Below, one piece after another: positions 1-8,734 of a stretch of 11,729 nucleotides of DNA; within the stretch, counting starts at the first letter, position 1; each line of letters starts with the position of its first letter. Origin of the DNA: Oscillospiraceae bacterium. GTDB lineage: Bacteria; Bacillota_A; Clostridia; Oscillospirales; Oscillospiraceae. Both the position numbers and the translations under genes were made by a program. The stretch is taken from contig JAFTKA010000026.1 in the NCBI GenBank assembly GCA_017456105.1, forward strand, positions 1-11,729, in the 5' to 3' direction. The notes below the pieces were generated by a model that was given only the letters and a program-made list of their open reading frames with translations, had not been told where the DNA came from and did no database searches.

Positions 1-699
1 CTCGATGTACTCGGGCATATCCTCGATCTGCAGATCGAAGTCCAGGGTCAGAGTGCCCTTAATAGACTTCAGGGACTCTTCTGCCAGGTAGGTCAGCGTG
101 GTCTGAATGAACTGCACGGGGTAGTTCTTCTGGCCTTCCTGATAGATGTTCCACATATGGTAGGTGTTATTGCCCTTTTCGTCCTTTTCGGTAACATAAC
201 CGATCTGACCGCTCTTAGTGGCATTTTCCACATTGGTGGCATCGCCATAGTACACCTCAACGTTGTTGTGTGCGGACTGCGTAGCCTCACCCACCACGTT
301 GCTATCGTACTGTCTGGAACTAAAGTACATGGAGCCCACGAAGCCGGAAGTGCCCACGGAGTTGGTCAGCTCGATCCGCATTTCGATGGACTGGGTGTAG
401 TTAATGAGGTTCAGACCGATGCTGTCGAAGGGGATCCGCATTTCCACGGAATCACCGGACTTAGCGATCTTTACATTCTTGATTCCGCTGACGGAGGGGG
501 TTGCCTTCGTCAGATTGATGGTGGCAGTCTTGCCGTTGAGCATCAGCGACATGGTCTTTGCATCGCCGGTGTTCACCGCCAGGTACAGATTCTTGCCGTT
601 CCACAGCTCACCAAAGGTACCGATGGGAGCACCGGAACGACCCTGGATCTGGGTGTAGGTCTGCCAATCGGGCTCGTCGATCTTGCCATCAACCACGAT
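1..699 (-). repeat. Repeat unit 5, truncated by the window edge (233 aa visible)
   Basis: A fifth unit starts IVVDGKIDEPDW. It contains a full A module and the beginning of B (THY-type motif YHMWNIYQEGQKNY, then DLQIEDMPEYIE at the edge). The last residues match unit 4 at the same place, so the protein clearly continues beyond the window. Confidence 0.88.
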
Positions 700-3600
700 G
701 TCGCCCTTATTCCATGCAACCTGGGCGAAGCCCGGTGTGCCGTAGAAGCACATCTGCAGGTTCTTGTAGACGGAGGTCTTTTCGTTTTCCATCTGCACCG
801 TGATATCCATCACGTCATTGATCTTGATCTCGTTCAGCCACAGACGGGACAGGGGCAAAGAGATTTCCAACGTATCCTTGCCGGTCTTCATCTGCACATT
901 CTTGACGCCACCGCCGCCGGTTACGGTCTGGTTGGCAATATCCACCTCGACGGTGCGGCTGCCCATGGTGATCTTCATCTTGGTAGCATTATTATACTTA
1001 ACTGCAAAATACAGTCTGTCTTTTTCAAGGTTCCACAGAGCTGCCACCTTACCGGAGGGCTTACCGGAGGCCTTCGGGAAGGTATAGCCTCTGTCAAGGC
1101 CAAAGTATTCGCTGGTGTCGCCGTCCACCTTCACGAAGTTTGCCTGCCATGCGTCCAGATAAGGCAGCGTTACGATCAGGTCGAACTTCTTGGTGATATT
1201 GGTGCCTGCCAAAGTGGCAGTCAGGGTTACAGGCGTTCTCTCGTCCTGAGCGGTTACTGTGCCGTAGGCAGACAGTGCCTTGGTGTTGGAGCTGCTCCAA
1301 CGAATGGTGGTGCTGATCTTGCCGTCGGAGAGCTTAGTGGGCAGGGTCAGGTTGGATACCAGGGTGTCCTCGCTGCCGTTGAGACCCTTGATATCGTCAA
1401 AGCTCAGGTTATCAAACAGGTCGTAAGCAGATACATTGCCCAGCTTCACATTGCTGATATAAAGATCCGTGCTGTAGCCTGCGTTCTTGGGAGTAGAATC
1501 GGGGTTCAGGATATGGGCGTTCAGCTCCTCATTGTAATAAGGTGTGAACAGAGCAAACTGTATGCTCGGGTTGGCTTTGCCGCTACCGCTAAAGTCATAG
1601 CCCACTTCCTTGAACTCGTAAACGATGCTGTCGTTAACGAATACTGCCAGCTTGCCGTCCTCGGTGTAATGCAGGGACATATGGAACTTTTCGCCCATCT
1701 TGACACCCAGCTTGTGAGGACCGTCCCACTGGACCGTGCCGGAGCCGTAATCCTTGGTGGTAGGACCATAGCCTACATACAGCACCAGACCCTCCTTGGT
1801 GTTGGAGATGCCCAGCTTCAGGTTCTCGCCCACGATGCCCCGGGAGATGTTGATACCCAGGCCGGCAGGATTCAGGGTTCTCCAGATCTGGTCGCCCCGC
1901 TGAGGCTCAATATACTCAGGCATATCGTCGATCTGCAGGTCGAAGTCCACACTGGCAGTGCCTTCGATGGCTGCCAGAGCATCTGCTCCGCTCATGCCCA
2001 GATACACGCCCTGGACTGCGTAGTTCTTCTGGCCTTCCAGATACTTATTCCACACATGGTAGGTGGCGTTGCCGTTCTCGTCAACAGTGGTAGTATTGCC
2101 CACCTGACCGTTCTTTTCGGCCTGCTTGACATCTGCCGCACTCCGGGTGCCGGCATCGGAATCCGTGCCGTAGCCGTACATATTGGGAACAATGGTAGTG
2201 ATCTGCAGACTCTGCAGAGCATTGGAAGATGCCTCATACTCCTGGGCAGAGAAAGCAAGATTGGTATGGATACCGGAAGCACCCACCTTATTCTCTACTT
2301 CTACGGCAACAGGAATGGTCTGTCCGTAATTGCTCAAGGTGAAGAAATCCTTGAAGGAGATCTGCAGCTCCACGATATCGCCATTCTTTGCGATCTTCTG
2401 AGCAAGACCGGCAGTATCGGTCAAGGGCTCTGCAGTCAGGTCGATTACGGTGCTTCTGCCACAGACCGTTACAAACAGCTTATCCGCACCGTCGGTGTCC
2501 ACCGCCAGATACAGATTGGTGCCGTTCCACAGTCTGCCGAAGCTGCCCTCAGGAGTACCTGCACGGCCGTTAAAGTCGGGATACAGCATCCAGTTACCGT
2601 CCAGGGTGCCGTCGATGGCGATGGTGCCGTCGTTCCACTGGACATTCCGGGTGATCTGCACGCCGAAGAAGTGCAGGCCAACATCCTTCTGGACCTTATT
2701 AGAACCCTTGGAAAGTGCCACATTCATGGACTTCGTCAGGCCTTCGGTAATGGTGCCAAGGCTTAAGCTGGACATGGGGATACCCAGCTCCACAGTGCCC
2801 TCGCCCACAGCGATGGAAGCACCCTTTACACCGCTGACTGTCTTGGCTGCCAGGTCGGCAACAATGGTCTTGCCGCCCACAGCAACGGTCAGCTTGTCGG
2901 TGTTTTCCACCTTTGCTCCGATGTACAGGGTGTTCTTGTTCCAACGGACGCCAATGCTGCCGCTGGGCTTGCTGCCATCAGCAGCAAGGGTGTAGCCACG
3001 GGTAAAGTCATAGTACTCGGACAGAACACCGTTGACCTTTACGGAGTCCGCTCTCCAGGCATCCACTGCCGGCAGAGCAACTACCAAATCAAAGGACTTG
3101 CTGATATTCGTGCCGACCAGGGTTGCGGTTACCGTTACGGGCGTATCCTTGGTGCCGGTGGTAACCTTACCGTTGGTAGCAATAATCGCGGGATTCGAGC
3201 TGCTCCAGCCCAGGTTCGCCGTCAGCTTGTTGCCGTCGGACAATGTGGTGGGCAGGGTAAGATCCTTCATAACAGAATACTCACTGCCGTTCTGACCCTT
3301 AATGGTATCGAAGGTCAGGCTGTCCATCAGGTCGTAAGCGGTGATTTCGCCAACCTTTACATTGCTGATATACAGATCAGTGCTTGCACCTGCGTTCTTG
3401 GGTGTGCTGTCGGGGTTCAGAATGTCTGCATTCAGCTCAGCGTTATAGTAGGGAGTCCACAGAGTGAAGTTCAGGCCCGCACCGGGTGTCTTGCCCTGGC
3501 CGCCAAAGTCAAAGCCCACGTTCTTGAATTCATAAATGACCTTATCGTCAATCAGAACTGCCAGCTCACCCTCAGCGGTGTAGTGCAGAGCCATATGGAA

Positions 3601-6600
3601 CTTCTGACCCATCTGGACGCCCAGCTTGTGAGGACCGTCCCAAACAATGGAGCCGGAGCCGTAATCCTTATTCGTGGAGTAACCCACGTACATCACAAGA
3701 CCCTCTGCGGTATTGGAAATACCCATCTTCAGGTCCTTGCCCATAAGGCCGCGGTACATGGTGATACCCAGACCCGCAGGCTCACAGGTACGCCATACCT
3801 GGTCGCCCCGCTGAGGCTCATTATAAACGGGCATATCATCGATCTGCAGATCAAATTCTGCAGCTACGATGCCGTTCATCGCTTTCAAAGCGGTACCCAC
3901 ATTGGTACGGGAGTAAATACCCTGAATGGCGTAATTCTTCACGCCCTCCTGATAGATATTCCACATATGGAATACGGTATTGCCGTAGACGTCATTCTGT
4001 GCGGTGTAACCGGCCTGTCCGGAGTTTCTGGCAGCTGTAACGTCTGCCTTCATCTGGTCGGTGGTAATGCCGCCGTACATATTGGGAACGATGTTGGTGA
4101 TCTCCTGGCTGCTGACACCGCCGGAAGCCTTATGCTCCAAGGATGAGAAGCCAAGAGGTCCTTCGTAACCGCTGACACCTGCCGCATTCTCCACCTCTAC
4201 GGTAAAGCCAACAGTCTGGGTATAGTTCTGCAGGGTGAAATCAAAGCTTGCAAAGGGAATCTTCAGTTCCACATCGCTGCCGTTCTTGGCAACGACCACA
4301 TTATCCATACCGGTAACTGCCAAAGTAGCCAGGTCGACGGTTGTAGTCTTGCCGTTCAGCTTCAAGTTCAGCTTGGTGGCATCGCCGGTCTGTACCGCCA
4401 GATACAGATCTGTGCCGTTCCACAAAGCACCCACGGCACCGGCAGGAGAGCCGGGTCTTCCGATAAACTGGCTGTAGTTCTTCCAATCGCCTTCGGTCAG
4501 CTGGCCATCAATGGTGATCTTATTGTCGTGCCATGCGGCATTTCTCAGGGAAGGAACACCAAAGAAGCACAGGGCAACGCTCTTGCTGACACTGCCGCCA
4601 TTTCCTGTCAGGGACAGACTGGCAGGCGTGGAGAAATTCTTTTCAATGGTGCCGATAGCAGACAAAGGCACAGTGATGGTAGCCTTGTCGCCGGACACAT
4701 TGGCGGTATAGGTCTTGCCGCCCACGGTTACCACAAACTTGGTGGCGTCCACGGTGTTTGCGGTCAGATACAGATTGGTATCGTCCCAGCGGGCAGAGAT
4801 ATCGCCGGAGGGCTTGCCTGCGGTTACGGGGAAGGTGTAACCACGGTCAAAGTGGTCTTCCTTTCCATACCAGGCGTCCATCACAGGGGTATTGACCATC
4901 AGGTTGAAGGTCTTGCCCTGCACAGGATTGGATCCTGTCAGCTCTGCGTTCAGGGTTACCCGAGTGTTGGTGTCCTGGGTGTAGACCTTGCCATCGGCAC
5001 CCACAACGTTCTCGTTGGAGGACTTCCAGGTCAAACCGGATACCAATCTGCCATCGGTAACGGTAGCAGGCAGGGTAAGATCCCGGACGACGGTAGACTC
5101 ACTACCGTTGAGTCCCTTGATGGTATCAAAGGTCAGATTGTCCAAAATGTCATCAGAGGTAAGAGAACCTACCACCAGATCGCTGATGTAAACATCGGAG
5201 TTTGCACCGCTGTTCTTGGGAGAGCTGTCGGGATTGAAGATCTCATCAATGCCCGCAGGCCGTCTGGAGTCATTGGCATTGTAATAGGGACTCCACAGAA
5301 TGAACTGCATATATGCGTTGGCACTGGTAGAACCGTAGGAGAAGTTGGCACCCATGTCCTTCAGGGCAAAAATTTCAGCATCGTCAACATAAACGGCCAC
5401 TTCGCCCTCTTCGGTATAGAGGATCTCCACGTTAAACTTTTCACCCAGTTCCTTGCCGATCTTATAGGGGCCGTCCCACTGGGGAACGTCATAGGTGTTC
5501 ATACCACCGCCGTACAGGCTGGCGGACAGCATAGGGCCATGGCCCACATACAACACAAGACCCTGATCCTTCAGGTTGGTGAAGGACAGTCGGATATCCT
5601 CTTCAAAGATGCCCCGGCTCAAGCTCAGACCCAGGCCAGCAGGGTGATTTCGCCGCCAGATGTTCCAGCCGGAGGTAGGATTGGTATATTCGGGCATATC
5701 GTCGATCTGCAGACCGAACTTGACAGACAGCGTCCCCTCCGTCTTCAGTGCGTTGCTGGTTGCAGAGGTGGGGTTGCCGTAGATGCCCTGTACCGCGTAG
5801 TTGGTTTCACCCTCCTGGTAGATGTTCCACATATGATATGTAGTGGTTCTGCCGTCGCTTACCTGCTTAAAGCCGGTCTGACCGGTAGTTTGGGCATTGG
5901 GGTTATAAGTGCCATACTGGGTCGCAGCATTGGTGATCTGACTGTTAATCGTACCTGCCTTATTTTCCAGCTTCCAGGAGCTGAACACCAGATCGCCGTA
6001 GAAGCCGGACACGCCCTTAGCTCCTTCCAGTTCCAGTTCAATGGGCAACGCCTGGCCATAGTTGTATAGGGTATAGAAAGATTCAAAAGGAATCTTCATT
6101 TCCACCACATTGCCGTTCTTGGCGATTTCGGTGGCAACACCAGCCGATGCCGGTACATTGGAAAGATCTGCCAATTCAATGGTCTTGCCGGCGATTTTCA
6201 GCTTCAAAGAAGCCGCATCAGCAACGTCAATGGCCAGGTACAGGTCCCGGTCCTTCCACAGCTGACCCATCAGACCTGCAGGAGCTCCCTCGCGACCGGA
6301 GGTAGCGTTGGTCAAACGCCAATCGGCCTCGTTCAAATTACCGTCAATGGCAATCCCGGTTCCGGCAAAGGCAATGGTAGCCTTTTCGGCCGCACCGTAG
6401 AAGCCCATGAGTAAGGTCATGCCGGTCTCATTGGTACCGTCGGAGAAAACAACGACCAGGGGTTTTGCCATTCCCTTGGTGATATTGAGATCAAAAGCGG
6501 ACAGGGGCAGTGCAATTTCTGCCTTGTCGCCGGTAACTGCAATGGTTGCACCTGCCAGATCCACGGTCTTATTTGCAAAATCTGCAGCCACGACCTTGTC

Positions 6601-8400
6601 ATTCAATAGCAGAGCCATCGCATTTGCATTGGTATATTCTACACCCAGATACAGGGTATCCTTGGTCCAACGGGCTGCCAGCTTACCGGAGGGCTTGCCT
6701 GCCTCAGCATTAAAGGCATAGCCACGGGTAAAGTTGTGATACTCGTCTAAATTGCCGTCAACAGTAACGGTATCTGCCTTCCATGCGTCCATAACAGGCA
6801 TACCGACCGTCAGGTCGAAGGTCTTCTGAATATCGGTACCAGGTACCCTAGCCGTCAGCTTTACATCGGTAAAGGCATCGGGCGGGTTAAACTTGCCATC
6901 GTTTCCGATCACCGCCGGGTGGCTGCTGGTCCATTCCAGGTTAGCCGTCAGCTTGCCGTCGGTCAGTGTGGGGGGCAGGATCAGATCGGTGGTAATAAAG
7001 TCGGGGGCAGTGTTGCTGCCCTTAATGGTATCAAAGGTCAGTGTGTCGATCAGATCCTCGCTGGAAACCTGACCCACCTTGACGTTGCTGACGTAAACAT
7101 CGGAGTTTGCACCGCTGTTCTTGGGGGCGGAGTTGGAGCTCAAAATATCCGCGATACCCGGAACCACCTTGGAGGCAGTGGGGTGATAGAAGGGGCTCCA
7201 CAGAGTAAAATTCAGATACGCATTGGGGGCGGAACCGCCCTTAACGAAATCCGTACCCATATCCTTCCAGGGGAACACTTCGGCATCATCGGCATAAACA
7301 GCGATCTCGCCGTTCTCCCGGTAATACATCGTAATATGGAACTTTTCACCCAGCTCTTTATTGAGCTTATAGGGGCCGTCCCACTGGATCGCGTCCACAG
7401 AGCTGCTGCCGTACTGGCTGGCAGAAAGCAACGGGCCGTGGCCCACATACAGGGCAAGTCCCACACCCTTCACATTGGTGAAGGATAGCTTGATGTTCTC
7501 TTCCGCAATGTTCCGGGCAATGCTGAAGGCAATGCCTGCCGGGTCATAAGTACGCCAAACGTTCAGGCCGGAAGTAGGATTGGTGTATTCCGGCATATCG
7601 TCAATCTGCAGGTCGAAATCTACGGTCAGCAGGCCGGGCTTCTTCAAAGCATTGGCGATCGCAGTATCCGTATAGGCATAAATACCCTGTACCGCGTAGT
7701 TGGTCTTATTCTCCTGGTAGATATTCCACATATGGTGGGTGTAGCTGCCATCGGCATTCTGAACGCTCTGGTTGCCCACCTGACCATTGGTCTCGGCCGC
7801 GGAGTTGTAAGAGCCATAGTAGGCGGTAATTACATTGGTAATTGTTGTGTTGGTAATTGCTTTCTGGCTTGCCAGCACTTCCTGGGCGGTAAACTCCAGA
7901 TTGCCGGAGAACGCAGAGGTACCGGTGGCATTGGTCAGCTTCACTTCCATAGGCGTGGTCTGACCGTAGTTGCCCAAAACAAAGCTGAAGCTTGCAAAGG
8001 GGATCTTCAGCTCAACGGTACTGGCCTTCTTGACTGCCTGTACGTTCTGCATACCGGCCACAACGGGCGTAGCCCCAGCCAGATCCACAGTGGCAGTCTT
8101 TCCGTTCAGGGTAATGGACATAGAAGTCGCATCGCCCGTGTTGACGGCTAAATACAGATCCGTACCTTTCCATAATTTACCAAGAGCACCCACAGGCGTA
8201 CCTGCAGCTCCCTTAATAACACCGGACATAATCCAGCTTTGCTCACTGGTCTGCCCGTCCAAGGTAGGAGCAGTCTCGGCATAGGAAGCCGTCGCCGGCT
8301 TATAAACCGGGGTCTGCTCGGTTTCCGCCATTGCATTGATGCCCAACGCACCGAGGATCAACGCAAGTGCAAGAATTGTGATCAGCAGTCTTTTCTTCAT
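1..8400 (-). CDS. Giant secreted tandem-repeat protein, CBM9-like / ConA-like / aBig modules (3' end outside window)
   Basis: I translated this frame by hand from the ATG at 8398-8400 to base 1 and found no stop: 2800 codons, C-terminus missing. The start is fixed by an AGGAG ribosome binding site 7 nt upstream and by a signal peptide: MKKR, a hydrophobic core at residues 5-21, and a likely cut after NAMA (residue 25). Residues 45 onward form tandem units of about 630 residues. Each contains a CBM9/DOMON-like domain (DG...W, then LW-x3-(D/N)LYLAV), a large beta-rich domain with HMWNIYQEG, DLQIDDMPEY and QWDGP motifs that resembles a concanavalin-type jelly roll, an atrophied Ig-like domain (LTLPTT...W-S-S-N-P), and a second CBM9-like domain. 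Such modules usually bind glycans. I see no hydrolase, dockerin, LPXTG or SLH segment in the window, though the missing end may carry one. Glycan binding or adhesion is inference. It is probably monocistronic, with its own leader and promoter. Fold assignments are from motif recognition, not a search. Confidence 0.95.
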   Translation of the reverse strand, partial: MKKRLLITILALALILGALGINAMAETEQTPVYKPATASYAETAPTLDGQTSEQSWIMSGVIKGAAGTPVGALGKLWKGTDLYLAVNTGDATSMSITLNGKTATVDLAGATPVVAGMQNVQAVKKASTVELKIPFASFSFVLGNYGQTTPMEVKLTNATGTSAFSGNLEFTAQEVLASQKAITNTTITNVITAYYGSYNSAAETNGQVGNQSVQNADGSYTHHMWNIYQENKTNYAVQGIYAYTDTAIANALKKPGLLTVDFDLQIDDMPEYTNPTSGLNVWRTYDPAGIAFSIARNIAEENIKLSFTNVKGVGLALYVGHGPLLSASQYGSSSVDAIQWDGPYKLNKELGEKFHITMYYRENGEIAVYADDAEVFPWKDMGTDFVKGGSAPNAYLNFTLWSPFYHPTASKVVPGIADILSSNSAPKNSGANSDVYVSNVKVGQVSSEDLIDTLTFDTIKGSNTAPDFITTDLILPPTLTDGKLTANLEWTSSHPAVIGNDGKFNPPDAFTDVKLTARVPGTDIQKTFDLTVGMPVMDAWKADTVTVDGNLDEYHNFTRGYAFNAEAGKPSGKLAARWTKDTLYLGVEYTNANAMALLLNDKVVAADFANKTVDLAGATIAVTGDKAEIALPLSAFDLNITKGMAKPLVVVFSDGTNETGMTLLMGFYGAAEKATIAFAGTGIAIDGNLNEADWRLTNATSGREGAPAGLMGQLWKDRDLYLAIDVADAASLKLKIAGKTIELADLSNVPASAGVATEIAKNGNVVEMKIPFESFYTLYNYGQALPIELELEGAKGVSGFYGDLVFSSWKLENKAGTINSQITNAATQYGTYNPNAQTTGQTGFKQVSDGRTTTYHMWNIYQEGETNYAVQGIYGNPTSATSNALKTEGTLSVKFGLQIDDMPEYTNPTSGWNIWRRNHPAGLGLSLSRGIFEEDIRLSFTNLKDQGLVLYVGHGPMLSASLYGGGMNTYDVPQWDGPYKIGKELGEKFNVEILYTEEGEVAVYVDDAEIFALKDMGANFSYGSTSANAYMQFILWSPYYNANDSRRPAGIDEIFNPDSSPKNSGANSDVYISDLVVGSLTSDDILDNLTFDTIKGLNGSESTVVRDLTLPATVTDGRLVSGLTWKSSNENVVGADGKVYTQDTNTRVTLNAELTGSNPVQGKTFNLMVNTPVMDAWYGKEDHFDRGYTFPVTAGKPSGDISARWDDTNLYLTANTVDATKFVVTVGGKTYTANVSGDKATITVPLSAIGTIEKNFSTPASLSLTGNGGSVSKSVALCFFGVPSLRNAAWHDNKITIDGQLTEGDWKNYSQFIGRPGSPAGAVGALWNGTDLYLAVQTGDATKLNLKLNGKTTTVDLATLAVTGMDNVVVAKNGSDVELKIPFASFDFTLQNYTQTVGFTVEVENAAGVSGYEGPLGFSSLEHKASGGVSSQEITNIVPNMYGGITTDQMKADVTAARNSGQAGYTAQNDVYGNTVFHMWNIYQEGVKNYAIQGIYSRTNVGTALKAMNGIVAAEFDLQIDDMPVYNEPQRGDQVWRTCEPAGLGITMYRGLMGKDLKMGISNTAEGLVMYVGYSTNKDYGSGSIVWDGPHKLGVQMGQKFHMALHYTAEGELAVLIDDKVIYEFKNVGFDFGGQGKTPGAGLNFTLWTPYYNAELNADILNPDSTPKNAGASTDLYISNVKVGEITAYDLMDSLTFDTIKGQNGSEYSVMKDLTLPTTLSDGNKLTANLGWSSSNPAIIATNGKVTTGTKDTPVTVTATLVGTNISKSFDLVVALPAVDAWRADSVKVNGVLSEYYDFTRGYTLAADGSKPSGSIGVRWNKNTLYIGAKVENTDKLTVAVGGKTIVADLAAKTVSGVKGASIAVGEGTVELGIPMSSLSLGTITEGLTKSMNVALSKGSNKVQKDVGLHFFGVQITRNVQWNDGTIAIDGTLDGNWMLYPDFNGRAGTPEGSFGRLWNGTNLYLAVDTDGADKLFVTVCGRSTVIDLTAEPLTDTAGLAQKIAKNGDIVELQISFKDFFTLSNYGQTIPVAVEVENKVGASGIHTNLAFSAQEYEASSNALQSLQITTIVPNMYGYGTDSDAGTRSAADVKQAEKNGQVGNTTTVDENGNATYHVWNKYLEGQKNYAVQGVYLGMSGADALAAIEGTASVDFDLQIDDMPEYIEPQRGDQIWRTLNPAGLGINISRGIVGENLKLGISNTKEGLVLYVGYGPTTKDYGSGTVQWDGPHKLGVKMGEKFHMSLHYTEDGKLAVFVNDSIVYEFKEVGYDFSGSGKANPSIQFALFTPYYNEELNAHILNPDSTPKNAGYSTDLYISNVKLGNVSAYDLFDNLSFDDIKGLNGSEDTLVSNLTLPTKLSDGKISTTIRWSSSNTKALSAYGTVTAQDERTPVTLTATLAGTNITKKFDLIVTLPYLDAWQANFVKVDGDTSEYFGLDRGYTFPKASGKPSGKVAALWNLEKDRLYFAVKYNNATKMKITMGSRTVEVDIANQTVTGGGGVKNVQMKTGKDTLEISLPLSRLWLNEIKINDVMDITVQMENEKTSVYKNLQMCFYGTPGFAQVAWNKGDIVVDGKIDEPDWQTYTQIQGRSGAPIGTFGELWNGKNLYLAVNTGDAKTMSLMLNGKTATINLTKATPSVSGIKNVKIAKSGDSVEMRIPFDSIGLNLINYTQSIEMRIELTNSVGTSGFVGSMYFSSRQYDSNVVGEATQSAHNNVEVYYGDATNVENATKSGQIGYVTEKDEKGNNTYHMWNIYQEGQKNYPVQFIQTTLTYLAEESLKSIKGTLTLDFDLQIEDMPEYIE
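700..2622 (-). repeat. Repeat unit 4 (641 aa)
   Basis: Complete unit starting IAIDGTLDGNW. B shows IEPQRGDQIWRT, WDGPHKLGVKMGEKFH and NAGYSTDLYISNVKLG, the same subtype as unit 3. The usual HMWNIYQEG appears here as HVWNKYLEG. The C module has LTLPTKLSDGKISTTIRW. D begins FVKVDGDTSEYF and ends near MCFYGTPGF. Confidence 0.88.
2623..4518 (-). repeat. Repeat unit 3 (632 aa)
   Basis: Complete A-B-C-D unit starting ITIDGQLTEGDW. Its B module belongs to a second subtype, with NEPQRGDQVWRT, WDGPHKLG and NAGASTDLYISNVKVG, closely matched in unit 4. The Ig-like C module reads LTLPTTLSDGNKLTANL, then W-S-S-S-N-P, and D begins SVKVNGVLSEYYDFTRGY. Confidence 0.88.
4519..6354 (-). repeat. Repeat unit 2 (612 aa, shortest copy)
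   Basis: Same A-B-C-D order, starting IAIDGNLNEADW. The B module is close to that of unit 1 (NPTSG near the first tryptophan, YVGHGP, NSGANSDVYIS). The unit is 20-29 residues shorter than the others. Part of the loss is at the C-D junction, where PVMDAW is followed by YGKEDHFDRGY. The roughly ten-residue stretch containing V-x-V-DG/NG-x-L-x-EY seen in the other units is missing. The frame stays open, so this is a clean in-frame deletion or a divergent linker. Confidence 0.88.
6355..8268 (-). repeat. Repeat unit 1 of the giant protein (638 aa)
   Basis: This unit covers residues 45-682, directly after the signal peptide and a short linker. Approximate modules are A (CBM9-like) 45-175, B (ConA-like) 181-445, C (aBig-like) 446-540, ending in PVMDAW, and D (second CBM9-like) 541-682, starting TVTVDGNLDEY. 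The A module here lacks the conserved first strand residue pattern I-x-I/V-DG and begins PTLDGQTSEQSW. B carries YVGHGP and NSGANSDVYVSNV, signatures shared with unit 2 but not with units 3 and 4. Confidence 0.88.
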
Positions 8401-8407
8401 AATTGTT

Positions 8408-8414
8408 CTCCTTT
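8408..8414 (-). promoter_or_regulatory. Ribosome binding site of the giant gene
   Basis: Read on the minus strand this is AAAGGAG, followed by seven bases (AACAATT) and the ATG at 8400. It supports the start that yields a clean signal peptide, over the later in-frame ATG (residue 24). Confidence 0.85.
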
Positions 8415-8553
8415 GCAACATGAACATTAAGGTGTCGAGGTTGTATCCTGCCACGATAATTTACACTTCAAATACGGCAGCCCGGGGTCTGTTCCGCAGG
8501 CCACCTTTCCTGCGAAAAAGGCTTCCTTGTCAGCATACCTTTTCACATATCAC

Positions 8554-8582
8554 ATAATACCATTCTTTCAGGGGTGAAACAA
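8554..8582 (-). promoter_or_regulatory. Candidate sigma-A promoter of the giant gene
   Basis: On the minus strand TTGTTT (8577-8582) is followed after 17 bases by TATTAT (8554-8559), preceded by TGG, an extended -10. Transcription would begin near 8547, giving a leader of about 147 nt. A weaker alternative is TTGAAG (8466-8471), an 18-base spacer and GATACA (8442-8447). Neither is proven. Confidence 0.5.
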
Positions 8583-8691
8583 TACTCTTTCTGGCCGTTT
8601 TTCGGAAAATATGGCAAAAAGTCGCAGTGCTAATTGTGCGTTTTTCCATCTTTTTCCTAATCAGGAATTTTGTCCTCCTGTTGACCAAAAT

Positions 8692-8721
8692 GACCCCCGG
8701 AGGCTTTCGCCTCCGGGGGTC
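8692..8721 (-). terminator. Rho-independent terminator after rpe
   Basis: A perfect 13-bp stem (8692-8704 with 8709-8721, arms GACCCCCGGAGGC and complement) closes a 4-nt loop. On the minus strand it is followed by ATTTTGG, a short U run. It starts 13 nt beyond the rpe stop codon, so it ends the iscS-iscU-regulator-rpe transcript. The plus strand also has a T-rich tail, but no plus-strand gene ends here. Confidence 0.85.
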
Positions 8722-8734
8722 GTGTTCTTTTGAT

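Larger units (their letters stand above)
8401..8691 (-). other. Intergenic leader region of the giant gene
   Basis: There is no gene in this stretch. It holds the ribosome binding site, the two candidate promoters and, inside the probable leader, a short hairpin: six-base arms CGCAGG (8495-8500) and CCTGCG (8509-8514) with an 8-nt loop. A weaker pairing CTGCC (8448-8452) with GGCAG (8476-8480) is possible. I compared the leader by eye with several riboswitch classes I remember and recognised none. Bases 8583-8691 are AT-rich with no feature I can support. Confidence 0.5.

Noticed and set aside
157..2766. An 869-codon open frame on the plus strand, and similar ones at 3583-4146, 4528-6069 and 6919-7488
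   Set aside because: They are antisense to the giant gene, recur at the same place in each repeat, have no family signature, and result from its codon use. The minus frame has the signal peptide, ribosome binding site and recognisable domains.
1..8400. CRISPR array or mobile-element repeats as an explanation of the periodicity
   Set aside because: The period is about 1.9 kb, the copies are diverged and stay in frame, and no spacers, terminal repeats or transposase are seen.
8470..8550. Cyclic-di-GMP riboswitch before the giant gene
   Set aside because: The short words CGCAGG and GGGCTGCCG recall parts of the class, but the GGCAAAC and GACGCAAAG core motifs are absent.
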